A stretch of 12,992 bases of DNA. Origin: Lachnospiraceae bacterium. GTDB taxonomy: Bacteria > Bacillota > Clostridia > Lachnospirales > Lachnospiraceae. This document shows positions 1 through 7,183 of the stretch, one piece after another (positions within the stretch are counted from its first letter, which is position 1; the number at the start of each line of letters is the position of its first letter). The stretch spans positions 1 through 12,992 of the forward strand of contig CAAHDV010000064.1 of the NCBI GenBank assembly GCA_900770535.1. The letters run 5' to 3'. Below the pieces are notes generated by a model that did no database searches, was not told the origin of the DNA, and saw nothing but the letters and a program-made list of their open reading frames with translations. The translations under genes and the position numbers were made by a program.

Positions 1-234
1 ATCAAACGTGAGATGAACAATACCAGATGGTTCTGGACAGCAATCGGTTATCAGTGTGGTCTGGCTTATGTGGTTTCCCTTTGCATCTACCAGCTCGGTA
101 CTCTGTTCACCGGCGGCGGATTCGGCATCGGCACGGTTGTAGCCATCCTTCTTGTGATCGGCTTCGTTTATCTGCTGGTTAGACCGTACAAAGAAAGCAC
201 AACTCTTAACGTTGGTGTAAAAGCAACAAAATAA
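1..234 (+). CDS. feoB: FeoB ferrous iron transporter, C-terminal fragment
   Basis: The open frame enters from the left edge and gives the last 77 residues of a FeoB-type ferrous iron permease. FeoB uses an N-terminal GTPase domain and a polytopic membrane domain to import Fe(II) across the cytoplasmic membrane; only the membrane C-terminus is present here. Recognisable family sequence includes the KREMNNTRWFW stretch followed by a GYQCGLAYVVSL helix, then a second hydrophobic helix (roughly residues 41-60 of the fragment) and a short polar tail. The ATG at position 13 is internal, not the start, because the frame is open through position 1. The next two genes (a FeoB-associated Cys-rich peptide and a Fur-like regulator) support the call and suggest one iron-uptake operon. 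The GTPase part lies outside the window. Confidence 0.92.
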   Translation: MKREMNNTRWFWTAIGYQCGLAYVVSLCIYQLGTLFTGGGFGIGTVVAILLVIGFVYLLVRPYKESTTLNVGVKATK

Positions 235-270
235 AAATTATCAGGGTCCGAAAGTGAGGTGTCCTGTAAA

Positions 271-411
271 ATGGGAACAGTAGTTGTCGGTGTAATATTA
301 GTAGGCATCGTAGCTCTGATTGTACGGAGTATGATTCGCGACAAGAAGAGCGGTAAGTCCCTGCAGTGCGGCGGAGAATGCAAGAACTGCGGAGGCCACT
401 GCGGAAAATAA
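271..411 (+). CDS. FeoB-associated Cys-rich membrane protein (small)
   Basis: This is a 46-residue protein starting at ATG 271, with a GTGAGGTG ribosome binding site about 10 nt upstream. It lies 36 nt after feoB. Residues 3-20 form one hydrophobic membrane span rich in Val and Ile. A basic linker (RDKKSGK) follows, then a Cys/Gly tail with C33, C37, C40 and C44 (spacing CxxxCxxCxxxC). This layout matches the FeoB-associated Cys-rich membrane protein family, found next to feoB in many Firmicutes; I assign it by layout and position. Its function is not established; the four cysteines could bind iron or another metal handed to or from FeoB (inference). It is probably cotranscribed with feoB and the regulator that starts 27 nt later. 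Confidence 0.85.
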   Translation: MGTVVVGVILVGIVALIVRSMIRDKKSGKSLQCGGECKNCGGHCGK

Positions 412-438
412 AAACGCAGCCTTTGGAGGTGTGAGAAA

Positions 439-915
439 TTGCCAAAGAATTCCGGAACAAGGAAACTGAAAGATCAGGGAGATTACAAGAGAACACAGAT
501 GCAGAAGGATCTGATCATCCAGAAGCTGAAGGAACAGGGACTTCGCATCACCAAGCAGAGGCTCATCCTTCTGGATATCGTTTTGGAGGAAGACTGCTCC
601 TGCTGTAAGGAGATCTATTATAAGGCCTCTCAGAAGGACGACAAGATCGGCTCCGCCACCGTGTATCGAATGATCAATACCCTGGAGGAGATCGGAGCGA
701 TCAGCAGAAAGAACATGTACAGAGTTGACTGCAGTCCGGAATGCAGAAAGGAAAATGCCTGCACCATTGAACTGGAGGACAACACAGTCATTGAACTGAA
801 TGAAGAAAAATGGAATCAGATCATCTGCACAGGACTGGCAGCCTGCGGCATCACCGCAGACGGCCAGAAGGTCCGGAGCATTACCGCAAATATGCCGGCC
901 TGTGTGGAAGCCTGA
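439..915 (+). CDS. Fur-family transcriptional regulator, divergent and Cys-rich
   Basis: This 158-residue protein carries a Fur-like winged helix at about residues 26-90. It includes GLRITKQR and the recognition helix GSATVYRMINTLEEIG, which closely follow the Fur/PerR/Zur pattern. The TTG at 439 is chosen because a strong GGAGGT site lies 8 nt upstream; ATG 499 (residue 21) is in frame but has only a weak site and would leave the winged helix intact. The C-terminal half is unusual: the His-rich metal site of Fur (HHDH-like) and the paired CxxC zinc motifs are absent. Instead there are nine cysteines (53, 55, 56, 98, 102, 108, 130, 136, 155). Its place at the end of the feoB cluster suggests control of iron uptake, but what it senses cannot be read from the sequence. 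A strong terminator follows. Confidence 0.85.
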   Translation: MPKNSGTRKLKDQGDYKRTQMQKDLIIQKLKEQGLRITKQRLILLDIVLEEDCSCCKEIYYKASQKDDKIGSATVYRMINTLEEIGAISRKNMYRVDCSPECRKENACTIELEDNTVIELNEEKWNQIICTGLAACGITADGQKVRSITANMPACVEA

Positions 916-933
916 TCGGTTTCCGAGGTAAAG

Positions 934-976
934 CTGCCGCAAAGTTGACGAAAGTCGATTTTGCGGTAGTTTTTTT
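934..976 (+). terminator. Rho-independent terminator of the feoB cluster
   Basis: A 16-bp stem (934-949 with 954-969, three G-T wobbles) closes on a GAAA tetraloop at 950-953 and is followed by seven T residues at 970-976. It lies 19 nt after the Fur-like gene and should end the iron-transport transcript. It is one of the clearest terminators in the window. Confidence 0.93.
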
Positions 977-981
977 GTTTT

Positions 982-1107
982 GTTCAGAGTCAGGCAGATT
1001 TTCTGACAAAAGTGTGAGTCATGCTTGCATGAACGAACACTTTTGACTGAAAATCTATTTGGCGGATACGCCACACCGACGAAATGCGAGGCATTTTGGA
1101 GGTGCGC
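982..1107 (+). repeat. Dispersed structured repeat, copy 1 (diverged right end)
   Basis: This copy is alignable with the element at 5463-5607. Both contain a roughly 60-nt hairpin (here 996-1056) whose apex GAGTCATGCTTGCATGAA is identical between copies. Here the lower stem is AGATTTTC with GAAAATCT (8 bp), then an internal loop, then CAAAAGTGT with ACACTTTTG (9 bp). A small hairpin GGCG-GATA-CGCC at 1061-1072 follows. The left end GTTCAGAGTC matches the terminal repeat of copy 2 only in part, and the right terminal repeat is not recognisable, so this looks like an older or truncated copy. It fills the gap between the feoB-cluster terminator and the udk promoter. Confidence 0.75.
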
Positions 1108-1130
1108 TTGACTTTTTTGAAAAAAACATA

Positions 1131-1159
1131 TTTTCTAATCCCCAAAAGGATGTTACAAT
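1131..1159 (+). promoter_or_regulatory. Probable sigma-A promoter of udk (extended -10)
   Basis: TGTTACAAT at 1151-1159 is an extended -10 element (TG-N-TACAAT, one mismatch in the hexamer). The -35 position at 17 bp spacing holds TTTTCT, which is weak, as is common when an extended -10 is present. A TTGACT at 1108 lies too far upstream to pair with it. The start would fall near 1166, giving a leader of about 45 nt to the udk ATG. Confidence 0.5.
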
Positions 1160-1209
1160 AAGCTATAGTGAGATCAATGTCCGGTTACGGCCGGGAAAGG
1201 GGAAAAGCT

Positions 1210-1839
1210 ATGAACGATGTACTGATTATCGGAATTGCCGGCGGCTCAGGAAGCGGCAAGACAACTCTGACGAATCAGATCGCGTCACTGTTCCAGGAAC
1301 ATGTGCCGGTTTTGAAACATGACAACTACTACAAGGCTCATGACGATATGACCTTTGAGGAGCGGAAAAATCTGAACTACGATCATCCGAACGCTTTTGA
1401 TACCGAGCTGATGATTGAGCATCTGAAGGAACTGAGGGCAGGACGTCCGGTTCAGTGTCCGGTCTATGATTACAAAGTCCACAACAGGAGCAAGGACACG
1501 ATCACCGTAGCGCCCAGCAAAGTGATCATTGTGGAAGGAATCCTGATCTTTGAAAATAAAGAGCTCTGTGATATGATGGATGTGCGTGTCTTCGTGGACA
1601 CCGATTCCGATATCCGTCTGATCCGCCGTCTCCAGAGAGACGTTCTCGAGCGGGCCAGAAGCCTGGAATCCGTCATCAACCAGTATATGAATACGGTGAA
1701 ACCGATGCATGAGCAGTTTGTGGAGCCCAGCAAGAAAAACGCGAATATTATTATTCCGGAAGGCGGTTATAATAAGACTGCCATGGAGATGCTCCAGAAC
1801 CACATCAACAGCCATCTGAAACGGACGGCAGACTTATAA
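1210..1839 (+). CDS. udk: Uridine kinase
   Basis: This 209-residue enzyme phosphorylates uridine and cytidine to UMP and CMP with ATP or GTP in pyrimidine salvage in the cytoplasm. Family features are the P-loop GGSGSGKTT (residues 11-19), the KHDNYYK nucleoside-binding segment (36-42), NYDHPNAFD (56-64), the VIIVEG strand and the RLIRRLQRD arginine-rich lid region. Length is typical for bacterial Udk. ATG 1210 is preferred over the upstream in-frame ATG at 1168: it has an AAAGGGG site just upstream, gives the normal family N-terminus, and the earlier start adds an unrelated 14-residue extension lying close to the predicted transcription start. The gene follows a terminator and a repeat, so it starts a new unit. 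It ends 57 nt before the nucleoside-binding protein gene, which fits a nucleoside salvage theme. Confidence 0.95.
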   Translation: MNDVLIIGIAGGSGSGKTTLTNQIASLFQEHVPVLKHDNYYKAHDDMTFEERKNLNYDHPNAFDTELMIEHLKELRAGRPVQCPVYDYKVHNRSKDTITVAPSKVIIVEGILIFENKELCDMMDVRVFVDTDSDIRLIRRLQRDVLERARSLESVINQYMNTVKPMHEQFVEPSKKNANIIIPEGGYNKTAMEMLQNHINSHLKRTADL

Positions 1840-1886
1840 TGGTAACGGCCGGCGAGATGCCGGATTGTTTATAAACAAAAAGGAGG
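1835..1886 (+). promoter_or_regulatory. Possible promoter and structured leader of the BMP gene
   Basis: A perfect TATAAT at 1835-1840 overlaps the udk stop codon, but no good -35 hexamer is seen. A short hairpin CCGGC-GAGAT-GCCGG lies at 1849-1863 and a palindrome TGTTTATAAACA at 1866-1877, directly before the AGGAGG ribosome binding site at 1881-1886. These could be a leader or operator for the binding-protein gene, or chance AT-rich sequence; the hairpin lacks a proper T run, so I do not call it a terminator. Confidence 0.3.
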
Positions 1887-1896
1887 AATTTAAAAA

Positions 1897-2928
1897 ATGA
1901 AGAAAAAGGTATTAGCAGCAGTTTTATCTCTGTCCATGATCCTTTCCACAGGAGTAGTCGCTATGGCTGACGAGACAAAGGATCCGTCAGAAGTAAAGGT
2001 TGGAGTTATCACTGATGTCGGCGGCGTAAACGACGGCTCCTTCAACCAGTCTGCATGGGAAGGTCTGCAGAGAGCTCAGGAAGAGCTGGGAATCACTACA
2101 AGCTACCTGGAGTCCAGCACCGATTCCGATTACATCCCGAACCTGGAGACCTTCATCGACGAAGAGTATGACCTGATCATCTGTATCGGATACCAGCTGG
2201 CTGACGCAATGCGTGAAGAGGCTGAGGCTAATCCGGATCAGAAATTCGCCATCGTTGACGATTCCAGCTGTGCAGATTTGGACAACGTTACCTGCCTGAT
2301 GTTCGAGCAGGCTCAGGCTTCCTACCTGGTAGGTTATGTAGCTGGCCTGACCACCAAGACCAACACCATCGGTTTCGTTCTGGGTATGTCCACCGGCGTT
2401 ATGAACGAGTTCGGTTACGGCTACTGTGCAGGTGCTCTCGATGCTAATCCGGATGTTACCATCCTTCAGAACAACGCAAACAGCTTCGCAGATACCGCAG
2501 CAGGTAAGACCGCAGCCAACAACATGATCGCTGACGGCGCTGACGTGATCTTCCATGCAGCAGGCGGAACCGGTCTTGGCGTGATCGACGCTTGTAAAGA
2601 GGCTGGCATCTGGGCCATCGGTGTTGACTCTGACCAGAGCGCTGTTGCTCCGGACACCATCCTGACTTCCGCTATGAAACGTGTAGACAACGTTTGCTAC
2701 GACGAGGCACAGGCTGTTCTCGAGGGCAAATATGAGCCGGGTGTCCAGACCTTCTCCCTTGCTGACGGCGGTGTAGATATCGCTCCGACCGTTGACAACA
2801 TTGATGCAGAGGTTCTGAAAAAGGTAGAAGAAGTAAAAGAGAAGATCGTTTCCGGTGAAGTAGAAGTTGCAAAGGACAAAGAGACCTTTGAAGCAAAATA
2901 CGGCGATGTATATCAGCTGGATGAGTGA
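1897..2928 (+). CDS. nupN: BMP-family ABC transporter substrate-binding protein (nucleoside)
   Basis: This 343-residue periplasmic-binding-type protein belongs to the BMP family (PnrA/TmpC, BmpA, Bacillus NupN), which captures purine nucleosides for an ABC importer. The mature domain begins with KVGVITDVGGVNDGSFNQSAWEG (shown here split: KVGVITD, then VNDGSFNQ at residues 44-51), the family signature. The N-terminus is a clear signal peptide: MKKK, a hydrophobic core, then AMA (22-24) before D25, a signal peptidase I site. There is no lipobox cysteine, although Gram-positive members are usually lipoproteins. AGGAGG lies 10 nt before the ATG. A hairpin after the gene probably reduces read-through, as is usual for abundant binding proteins. 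Its ATPase and permeases lie 2.7 kb downstream, beyond yjjI and yjjW. The exact ligand is inferred from the family and the neighbouring adenosine deaminase and phosphorylase. Confidence 0.9.
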   Translation: MKKKVLAAVLSLSMILSTGVVAMADETKDPSEVKVGVITDVGGVNDGSFNQSAWEGLQRAQEELGITTSYLESSTDSDYIPNLETFIDEEYDLIICIGYQLADAMREEAEANPDQKFAIVDDSSCADLDNVTCLMFEQAQASYLVGYVAGLTTKTNTIGFVLGMSTGVMNEFGYGYCAGALDANPDVTILQNNANSFADTAAGKTAANNMIADGADVIFHAAGGTGLGVIDACKEAGIWAIGVDSDQSAVAPDTILTSAMKRVDNVCYDEAQAVLEGKYEPGVQTFSLADGGVDIAPTVDNIDAEVLKKVEEVKEKIVSGEVEVAKDKETFEAKYGDVYQLDE

Positions 2929-2952
2929 TCAAGACGTTTAAACGACTGATCT

Positions 2953-2990
2953 GGGCAGAGGGGCTTTGAAAAGGGCACTCTGCCCCTTTT
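2953..2990 (+). terminator. Probable partial terminator after the binding-protein gene
   Basis: GGGCAGAG (2953-2960) pairs with CTCTGCCC (2978-2985) around a 17-nt loop, followed by a short run of four T residues at 2987-2990. It sits 25 nt after the BMP stop. The short T run suggests leaky termination, which would let some transcripts continue into yjjI while keeping binding-protein mRNA more abundant. Confidence 0.65.
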
Positions 2991-3025
2991 CCGTAAAAGG
3001 AAACAAGAAACAGGAGAGATTTTAA

Positions 3026-4570
3026 ATGAGAGACATTAGTATGGAACGGGTAAACGAGACAAGAGAAAAAATGCTGGAGACAGTAAAAAGTCCCACTCTG
3101 ACGCATGAGCAGAAGGTAGCCACGATGGCAAACCTGGCAGATTCCCTGCTTGAGGTTGTGGACCTTCCGGAAGGCCTTCATGAGCTGATGGATCAGCCCA
3201 TCGAGTCAAAGTGCATCTGCGATCTGGCAGAGGGACACGCACCGCTCCGTCCCCGGTATATTATCCCGGATTATGCGAAATTTATGAGAGAGGGAAGCAA
3301 ATTCCTGCAGCTGGATCCGCCGAAGGATCTTTTTGAGGCGCTGAATTCCCTTCTGATTTTTTACAAACATGTGCCCAGCGTGACAAATTTCCCGGTATAT
3401 CTGGGAGCACTGGACGAACTGCTGGATCCTTTTGTACAGGATATGGATGAAGAACTGGCGAAGAAAATGATCCGTCTGTTCCTGATCCATGTAGACCGCA
3501 CGGTTCTGGATTCCTTCTCCCATGCCAACGTGGGACCGAGGGATACCAAGGCGGGAAGGATCATCCTGGAGGTGGAAGCAGAGCTGGAACAGGCTGTACC
3601 GAACATCACGATGAAATACGATGAGGACATCACTTCCGATGAGTTTGCGCTCATGGGCATCAATACCACCCTCTACAGTGCGAAACCGAGCTTTGCAAAC
3701 CACAAGATGTTCAAGAGCGAGCTGGGCGAGGATTATGTGATCGCCAGCTGCTACAACGGACTGAAGCTCGGCGGCGGTTCCTATACGCTCTGCCGTCTGC
3801 TCCTGGGCAATATCGCAAAACGTGCCTCCAGCGTGGAAGATTTCAAGAAAAATCAGCTTCCCTACGTCTGCCAGGTGATGGCCGATTATATGGATGCAAG
3901 AATCCGTTTCGAGGTGGAAGAGAGCGGTTTCTTTGAGAATAACTTCCTGGCAAAAGAGGGCTTCATCCACAGAGACCGGTTCACAGCCATGTTTGGTATG
4001 GTAGGTTTGGCCGAGTGCGTCAACCGTCTGATGGAACTCCAGGGCAAGACCGGCAGATACGGCCACGACGAGGAAGCAGACGCTCTGGGCGTGGAGATCA
4101 TGGATCAGATCGACGCTTTCAACAAGGCCCATGTGAACCCCTACTGCGAGGCTACGGACGGCCATTTCCTTCTTCATGCCCAGGTAGGCATCGACAGCGA
4201 TATGGGAATTTCCCCGGGAACCCGTATCCCCATCGGGGAGGAGCCGGAGGAGCTCATCGACCATCTGCGTCACTGCGAGAAATTCCACAAATATTTCCCG
4301 TCAGGAACCGGAGATATTTTCCCCATCGATACCACGGTACACAAGAACCACGACTTCCTTCTGGATGTCATCAAAGGCTCTTTCCGCGAGGGAATCCGCT
4401 ACCTGTCCTTCTATGCGGCAGACAGTGATGTGATCCGTATCACCGGTTATCTGGTGAAAAAATCTGAGATCGAGAAACTGGAGCGGGGCGAAAACGTCCT
4501 TCAGGACACCACGGCCCTCGGCATGGGAGCCAAACACAACAGCCGCATCCTCCAGAGAAAAGTGCGGTAA
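3026..4570 (+). CDS. yjjI: YjjI-family glycyl radical enzyme
   Basis: This 514-residue protein matches YjjI (DUF3029), a glycyl radical enzyme family of unknown reaction; E. coli YjjI is of nearly the same length. The C-terminus has the radical-loop motif RITGY with G474 as the predicted glycyl radical (codon 4445-4447), and the next gene is a matching activase. The thiyl-radical cysteine is less certain; C242 in ASCYNGLKLGGGSYTL is a good candidate because it sits in a conserved-looking, glycine-rich loop. The start ATG 3026 has AGGAGA 8 nt upstream. In E. coli, yjjI and yjjW lie beside the deoCABD deoxynucleoside catabolism operon; here they lie between a nucleoside-binding protein and its transporter, so the link to nucleosides recurs. 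The enzyme would be active only without oxygen. Substrate unknown. Confidence 0.92.
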   Translation: MRDISMERVNETREKMLETVKSPTLTHEQKVATMANLADSLLEVVDLPEGLHELMDQPIESKCICDLAEGHAPLRPRYIIPDYAKFMREGSKFLQLDPPKDLFEALNSLLIFYKHVPSVTNFPVYLGALDELLDPFVQDMDEELAKKMIRLFLIHVDRTVLDSFSHANVGPRDTKAGRIILEVEAELEQAVPNITMKYDEDITSDEFALMGINTTLYSAKPSFANHKMFKSELGEDYVIASCYNGLKLGGGSYTLCRLLLGNIAKRASSVEDFKKNQLPYVCQVMADYMDARIRFEVEESGFFENNFLAKEGFIHRDRFTAMFGMVGLAECVNRLMELQGKTGRYGHDEEADALGVEIMDQIDAFNKAHVNPYCEATDGHFLLHAQVGIDSDMGISPGTRIPIGEEPEELIDHLRHCEKFHKYFPSGTGDIFPIDTTVHKNHDFLLDVIKGSFREGIRYLSFYAADSDVIRITGYLVKKSEIEKLERGENVLQDTTALGMGAKHNSRILQRKVR

Positions 4571-4574
4571 GCTC

Positions 4575-5459
4575 ATGGAACAGAAAGAAACAGGCATGGC
4601 CGCGGCGGAAAGCTGCGGCAGGGTGCCGGTAAATAAGATCATTCCCTTCAGTGCAGTGGACGGACCGGGAAACCGGACGGCCATCTTTCTGCAGGGCTGT
4701 AATTTTGACTGCCGCTACTGTCATAATCCGGAGACCCGAAATCTCTGCCGAAGCTGCGGGACCTGCGTGGAAAAATGTCCCAAAGGAGCCCTTTTCTTCG
4801 GGGAGGACAAGAAGGTTCATTTTCATCCGGAAAAATGCTGCGGTTGTGATACCTGCATCCATGTCTGTCCCTTCGGATGCAGCCCCAGGATCCGTATGAT
4901 GAATGCGGAGGAGGTCTTTGCTGAGGTGAAAAAACAGCAGCCTTACATCCGGGGGATCACTGTGTCCGGCGGGGAATGTACCCTATACCCGGATTTTTTG
5001 CGGGAGCTTTTCACCATCGCGAGAAAAGCCGGTTTGGGGACACTGATTGACAGCAACGGAACTTTGGATTTTGAAAAATATCCGGAGCTTCTTGCAGTGA
5101 CAGACGGAGTGATGCTGGATATCAAAGGCTGGGATCTTGAAGACCATTTAAGGGTCACGGGCGTGTCCAACGAGATGGTATTAAAGAACGCAGAGTATCT
5201 GGCAGCTTCCGGCAAGCTTTTTGAGGTGCGAACAGTGGTGGTACCGGAGCTTTTTGACTGTGAGAAGACAGTCCGTGAAACGGCCCGCCTGGCTGCGTCT
5301 CATCTGGCGCAGGGAAATATCCGTTATAAGATCATTGCCTACCGGCCCATGGGAGTCCGGGAGGCATACTCACATTACCGTGTGCCGGATAAAGCATTTT
5401 TAAACGGCCTGGCTGATCTGGCTCGTCAGGAAGGAATGATGGACGTGCTGATCGTCTAA
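4575..5459 (+). CDS. yjjW: YjjW-family glycyl radical enzyme activase (radical SAM)
   Basis: This 294-residue radical SAM enzyme is expected to abstract hydrogen from the YjjI glycine using S-adenosylmethionine. The SAM-cluster motif is CNFDCRYC (C42, C46, C49). An inserted ferredoxin-like domain carries two further 4Fe-4S motifs of CxxCxxCxxxCP type: C58/C61/C64/C68 and C88/C91/C94/C98. SGGE at 131-134 is the SAM amino-group motif. The DGPGNRTAIFLQGC segment is typical of glycyl radical activases. The gene begins 4 nt after the yjjI stop with no strong ribosome binding site, which suggests translational coupling. The first 16 residues or so look like a nonconserved extension, and ATG 4596 (residue 8) is an alternative start. 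A dispersed repeat follows immediately. Confidence 0.93.
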   Translation: MEQKETGMAAAESCGRVPVNKIIPFSAVDGPGNRTAIFLQGCNFDCRYCHNPETRNLCRSCGTCVEKCPKGALFFGEDKKVHFHPEKCCGCDTCIHVCPFGCSPRIRMMNAEEVFAEVKKQQPYIRGITVSGGECTLYPDFLRELFTIARKAGLGTLIDSNGTLDFEKYPELLAVTDGVMLDIKGWDLEDHLRVTGVSNEMVLKNAEYLAASGKLFEVRTVVVPELFDCEKTVRETARLAASHLAQGNIRYKIIAYRPMGVREAYSHYRVPDKAFLNGLADLARQEGMMDVLIV

Positions 5460-5462
5460 TAT

Positions 5463-5607
5463 GTAACTATTCAGAGCCAAGCAGATTTTCAGTAAAAAGT
5501 GTGAGTCATGCTTGCATGAATGAGCACTTTCTACTGGAAATCTATTTGGCGAGAAGCCACAACGAGATGAAGCACAGCGGAATCGAGATGCGGCTCTGAA
5601 TAGTTAT
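5463..5607 (+). repeat. Dispersed structured repeat, copy 2, complete with terminal inverted repeats
   Basis: This 145-bp element is bounded by 16-bp inverted repeats: GTAACTATTCAGAGCC at 5463-5478 and GGCTCTGAATAGTTAT at 5592-5607 (15 Watson-Crick pairs plus one G-T). Inside is a long hairpin at 5483-5543 (AGATTTTCAGT with ACTGGAAATCT, then AAAGTG with CACTTT, apex TCATGCTTGCATGA). A small hairpin GGC-GAGAA-GCC follows at 5548-5558, then a less structured segment. No open frame of note is inside. Size and ends resemble a MITE or other short nonautonomous element, but no clear target duplication is visible. It occupies nearly all of the gap between yjjW and the transporter ATPase gene and ends 8 nt before that gene's ribosome binding site. 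Confidence 0.85.
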
Positions 5608-5629
5608 CTAAAATAAGGAGGAAATAGAC

Positions 5630-7183
5630 GTGGAAAGGCAGAGCAACGTTGATAAAAACACTGTGGCCATTCAGATGACGGACATTGTCAAGAAATTCGG
5701 CGACTTTACCGCCAACGACCACATTCATTTGACTGTCCACAAGGGAGAGGTCCATGCGATCCTGGGAGAAAACGGCGCAGGAAAAAGTACGCTGATGAAT
5801 ATTCTTTACGGTCTGTACCAGCCCACATCCGGAACCATCGCCATCGATGGAAAAGAGGTGGTCATCGACAGCCCGCAGAAGGCCATCGATATGGGAATCG
5901 GTATGGTACACCAGCATTTCATGCTGATCCAGCCCTTTACCGTAACCGAAAATATTGTTCTCGGCATGGAGCCGAAAAAAGGAATCACCGTGGATATCAA
6001 ATCCGCGAGAAACCGCATCATGGAGCTTTCCGAGCGCTACAACCTGAAGGTGGACCCGGATGCGAAGATCGAGGATATCTCTGTAGGTATGCAGCAGCGA
6101 GTGGAGATCCTGAAAGTCCTCTACCGGGGAGCCAAGCATCTGATCCTGGATGAGCCGACGGCTTCCCTGACCCCGCAGGAGATCACCGAGCTCATCGAGA
6201 TCATTCACAACCTGACCGCAGACGGCAAGAGCGTAATCCTCATCACCCATAAGCTGAAAGAGATCAAGGCCGCCGCCGATTACTGCACGATCATCCGTCA
6301 GGGTAAATACATCAACACCGTGGATGTGGACGAGGTCAACGAGAACCAGCTGGCTTCCATGATGGTCGGCCGTGACGTGGAATTCAAGGTTGAGAAAAAG
6401 GAGCAGAAGCCGGGAGAGATCGTTCTGGAGGTCAAGGACCTGCACGCGAAGGATTACCGTAACGTGGAGATCCTGAAAGGACTGAATCTGAACGTCCGCC
6501 GGGGCGAGATCGTAGGTCTGGCTGGCGTGGACGGAAACGGACAGAGCGAGCTTGTGGAGATCCTCACAGGTCTTCGAAAAGGCGAATCCGGTCAGGTGAA
6601 TGTCCTGGGCGAGGATCTTTTCGGAAGCACACCGAGAAAAATCTTCGAGCATGGCGTGACCAGCATCCCCGAGGACCGCCAGAAACACGGCCTGGTTCTT
6701 GATTTTACCGTGTCTGAGAACCTGATTCTTCAGAATTTCGGCAAGGAGCCCTATTCCAAAAAGGGAATCCTGAAAAAAGATGTGATCCGCAAACATGCCA
6801 CCGAGCTCATCAAGAAGTTCGATATCCGTCCCAGCGGTTGTGAAAACCGTCTGGCAGGCCAGCTCTCCGGAGGAAACCAGCAGAAGGTCATCATCGCCCG
6901 TGAGGTGACAAACGACGGAGAACTCCTTATCGCCGTGAACCCCACCCGTGGATTGGATGTCGGAGCCATTGAGTTCGTGCATAAATATATTGTGGAACAG
7001 CGTAATAAAAACAAGGCAGTACTGCTGGTGTCTTTTGAACTGGATGAGATCATGAGCCTTTCCGACCGGATCGAGGTCATCTTCGGCGGTCAGATCGTCG
7101 GAAGCGTGCCGGGCAAGGATGCAGATGAGAACCAGCTGGGCTTCATGATGGCAGGAGGTACAAAACATGAGCAGGAAAGATAA
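5630..7183 (+). CDS. nupO: Nucleoside ABC transporter ATP-binding protein (two ATPase domains)
   Basis: This 517-residue protein has two fused ABC domains, as in NupO/YufO and the sugar importers of the RbsA type. Domain 1 has Walker A GENGAGKST (46-54), Q-loop HQHF, a family-type signature SVGMQQ (151-156), Walker B LILDEP (171-176) and switch His207. Domain 2 is degenerate at Walker A (GVDGNGQSE, 299-307, no GKST) but keeps LSGGNQQ (412-418) and ends Walker B as AVNPTRGLD, so one composite ATP site is probably catalytic. The GTG start at 5630 has AAGGAGG 8 nt upstream. It energises purine nucleoside import with the two permeases that follow; the gene overlaps the first of them by 17 nt. The matching binding protein is 2.7 kb upstream. 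Confidence 0.94.
   Translation: MERQSNVDKNTVAIQMTDIVKKFGDFTANDHIHLTVHKGEVHAILGENGAGKSTLMNILYGLYQPTSGTIAIDGKEVVIDSPQKAIDMGIGMVHQHFMLIQPFTVTENIVLGMEPKKGITVDIKSARNRIMELSERYNLKVDPDAKIEDISVGMQQRVEILKVLYRGAKHLILDEPTASLTPQEITELIEIIHNLTADGKSVILITHKLKEIKAAADYCTIIRQGKYINTVDVDEVNENQLASMMVGRDVEFKVEKKEQKPGEIVLEVKDLHAKDYRNVEILKGLNLNVRRGEIVGLAGVDGNGQSELVEILTGLRKGESGQVNVLGEDLFGSTPRKIFEHGVTSIPEDRQKHGLVLDFTVSENLILQNFGKEPYSKKGILKKDVIRKHATELIKKFDIRPSGCENRLAGQLSGGNQQKVIIAREVTNDGELLIAVNPTRGLDVGAIEFVHKYIVEQRNKNKAVLLVSFELDEIMSLSDRIEVIFGGQIVGSVPGKDADENQLGFMMAGGTKHEQER

Noticed and set aside
298..1074. Open frame of 258 codons on the - strand
   Set aside because: It crosses a small gene, the Fur-like gene, a terminator and a repeat element, which no real gene would be expected to do.
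1168..1209. Earlier ATG start for uridine kinase
   Set aside because: The extension is not part of the family, lacks a ribosome binding site, and begins almost at the predicted transcription start.
1866..1877. TGTTTATAAACA palindrome as a specific operator
   Set aside because: A 12-bp AT-rich palindrome is expected a few times by chance in a window this size, and no second copy supports a regulator site; it is noted only as part of the leader.
3206..4288. Open frame of 360 codons on the - strand
   Set aside because: It is antisense to yjjI, which has a full-length family match; no domain or start signal supports the opposite frame.
5531..7168. Long open frame of 545 codons on the - strand
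   Set aside because: It lies opposite the transporter ATPase gene, whose motifs are intact. The antisense frame has no recognisable domain and no ribosome binding site, and is a codon-bias shadow.
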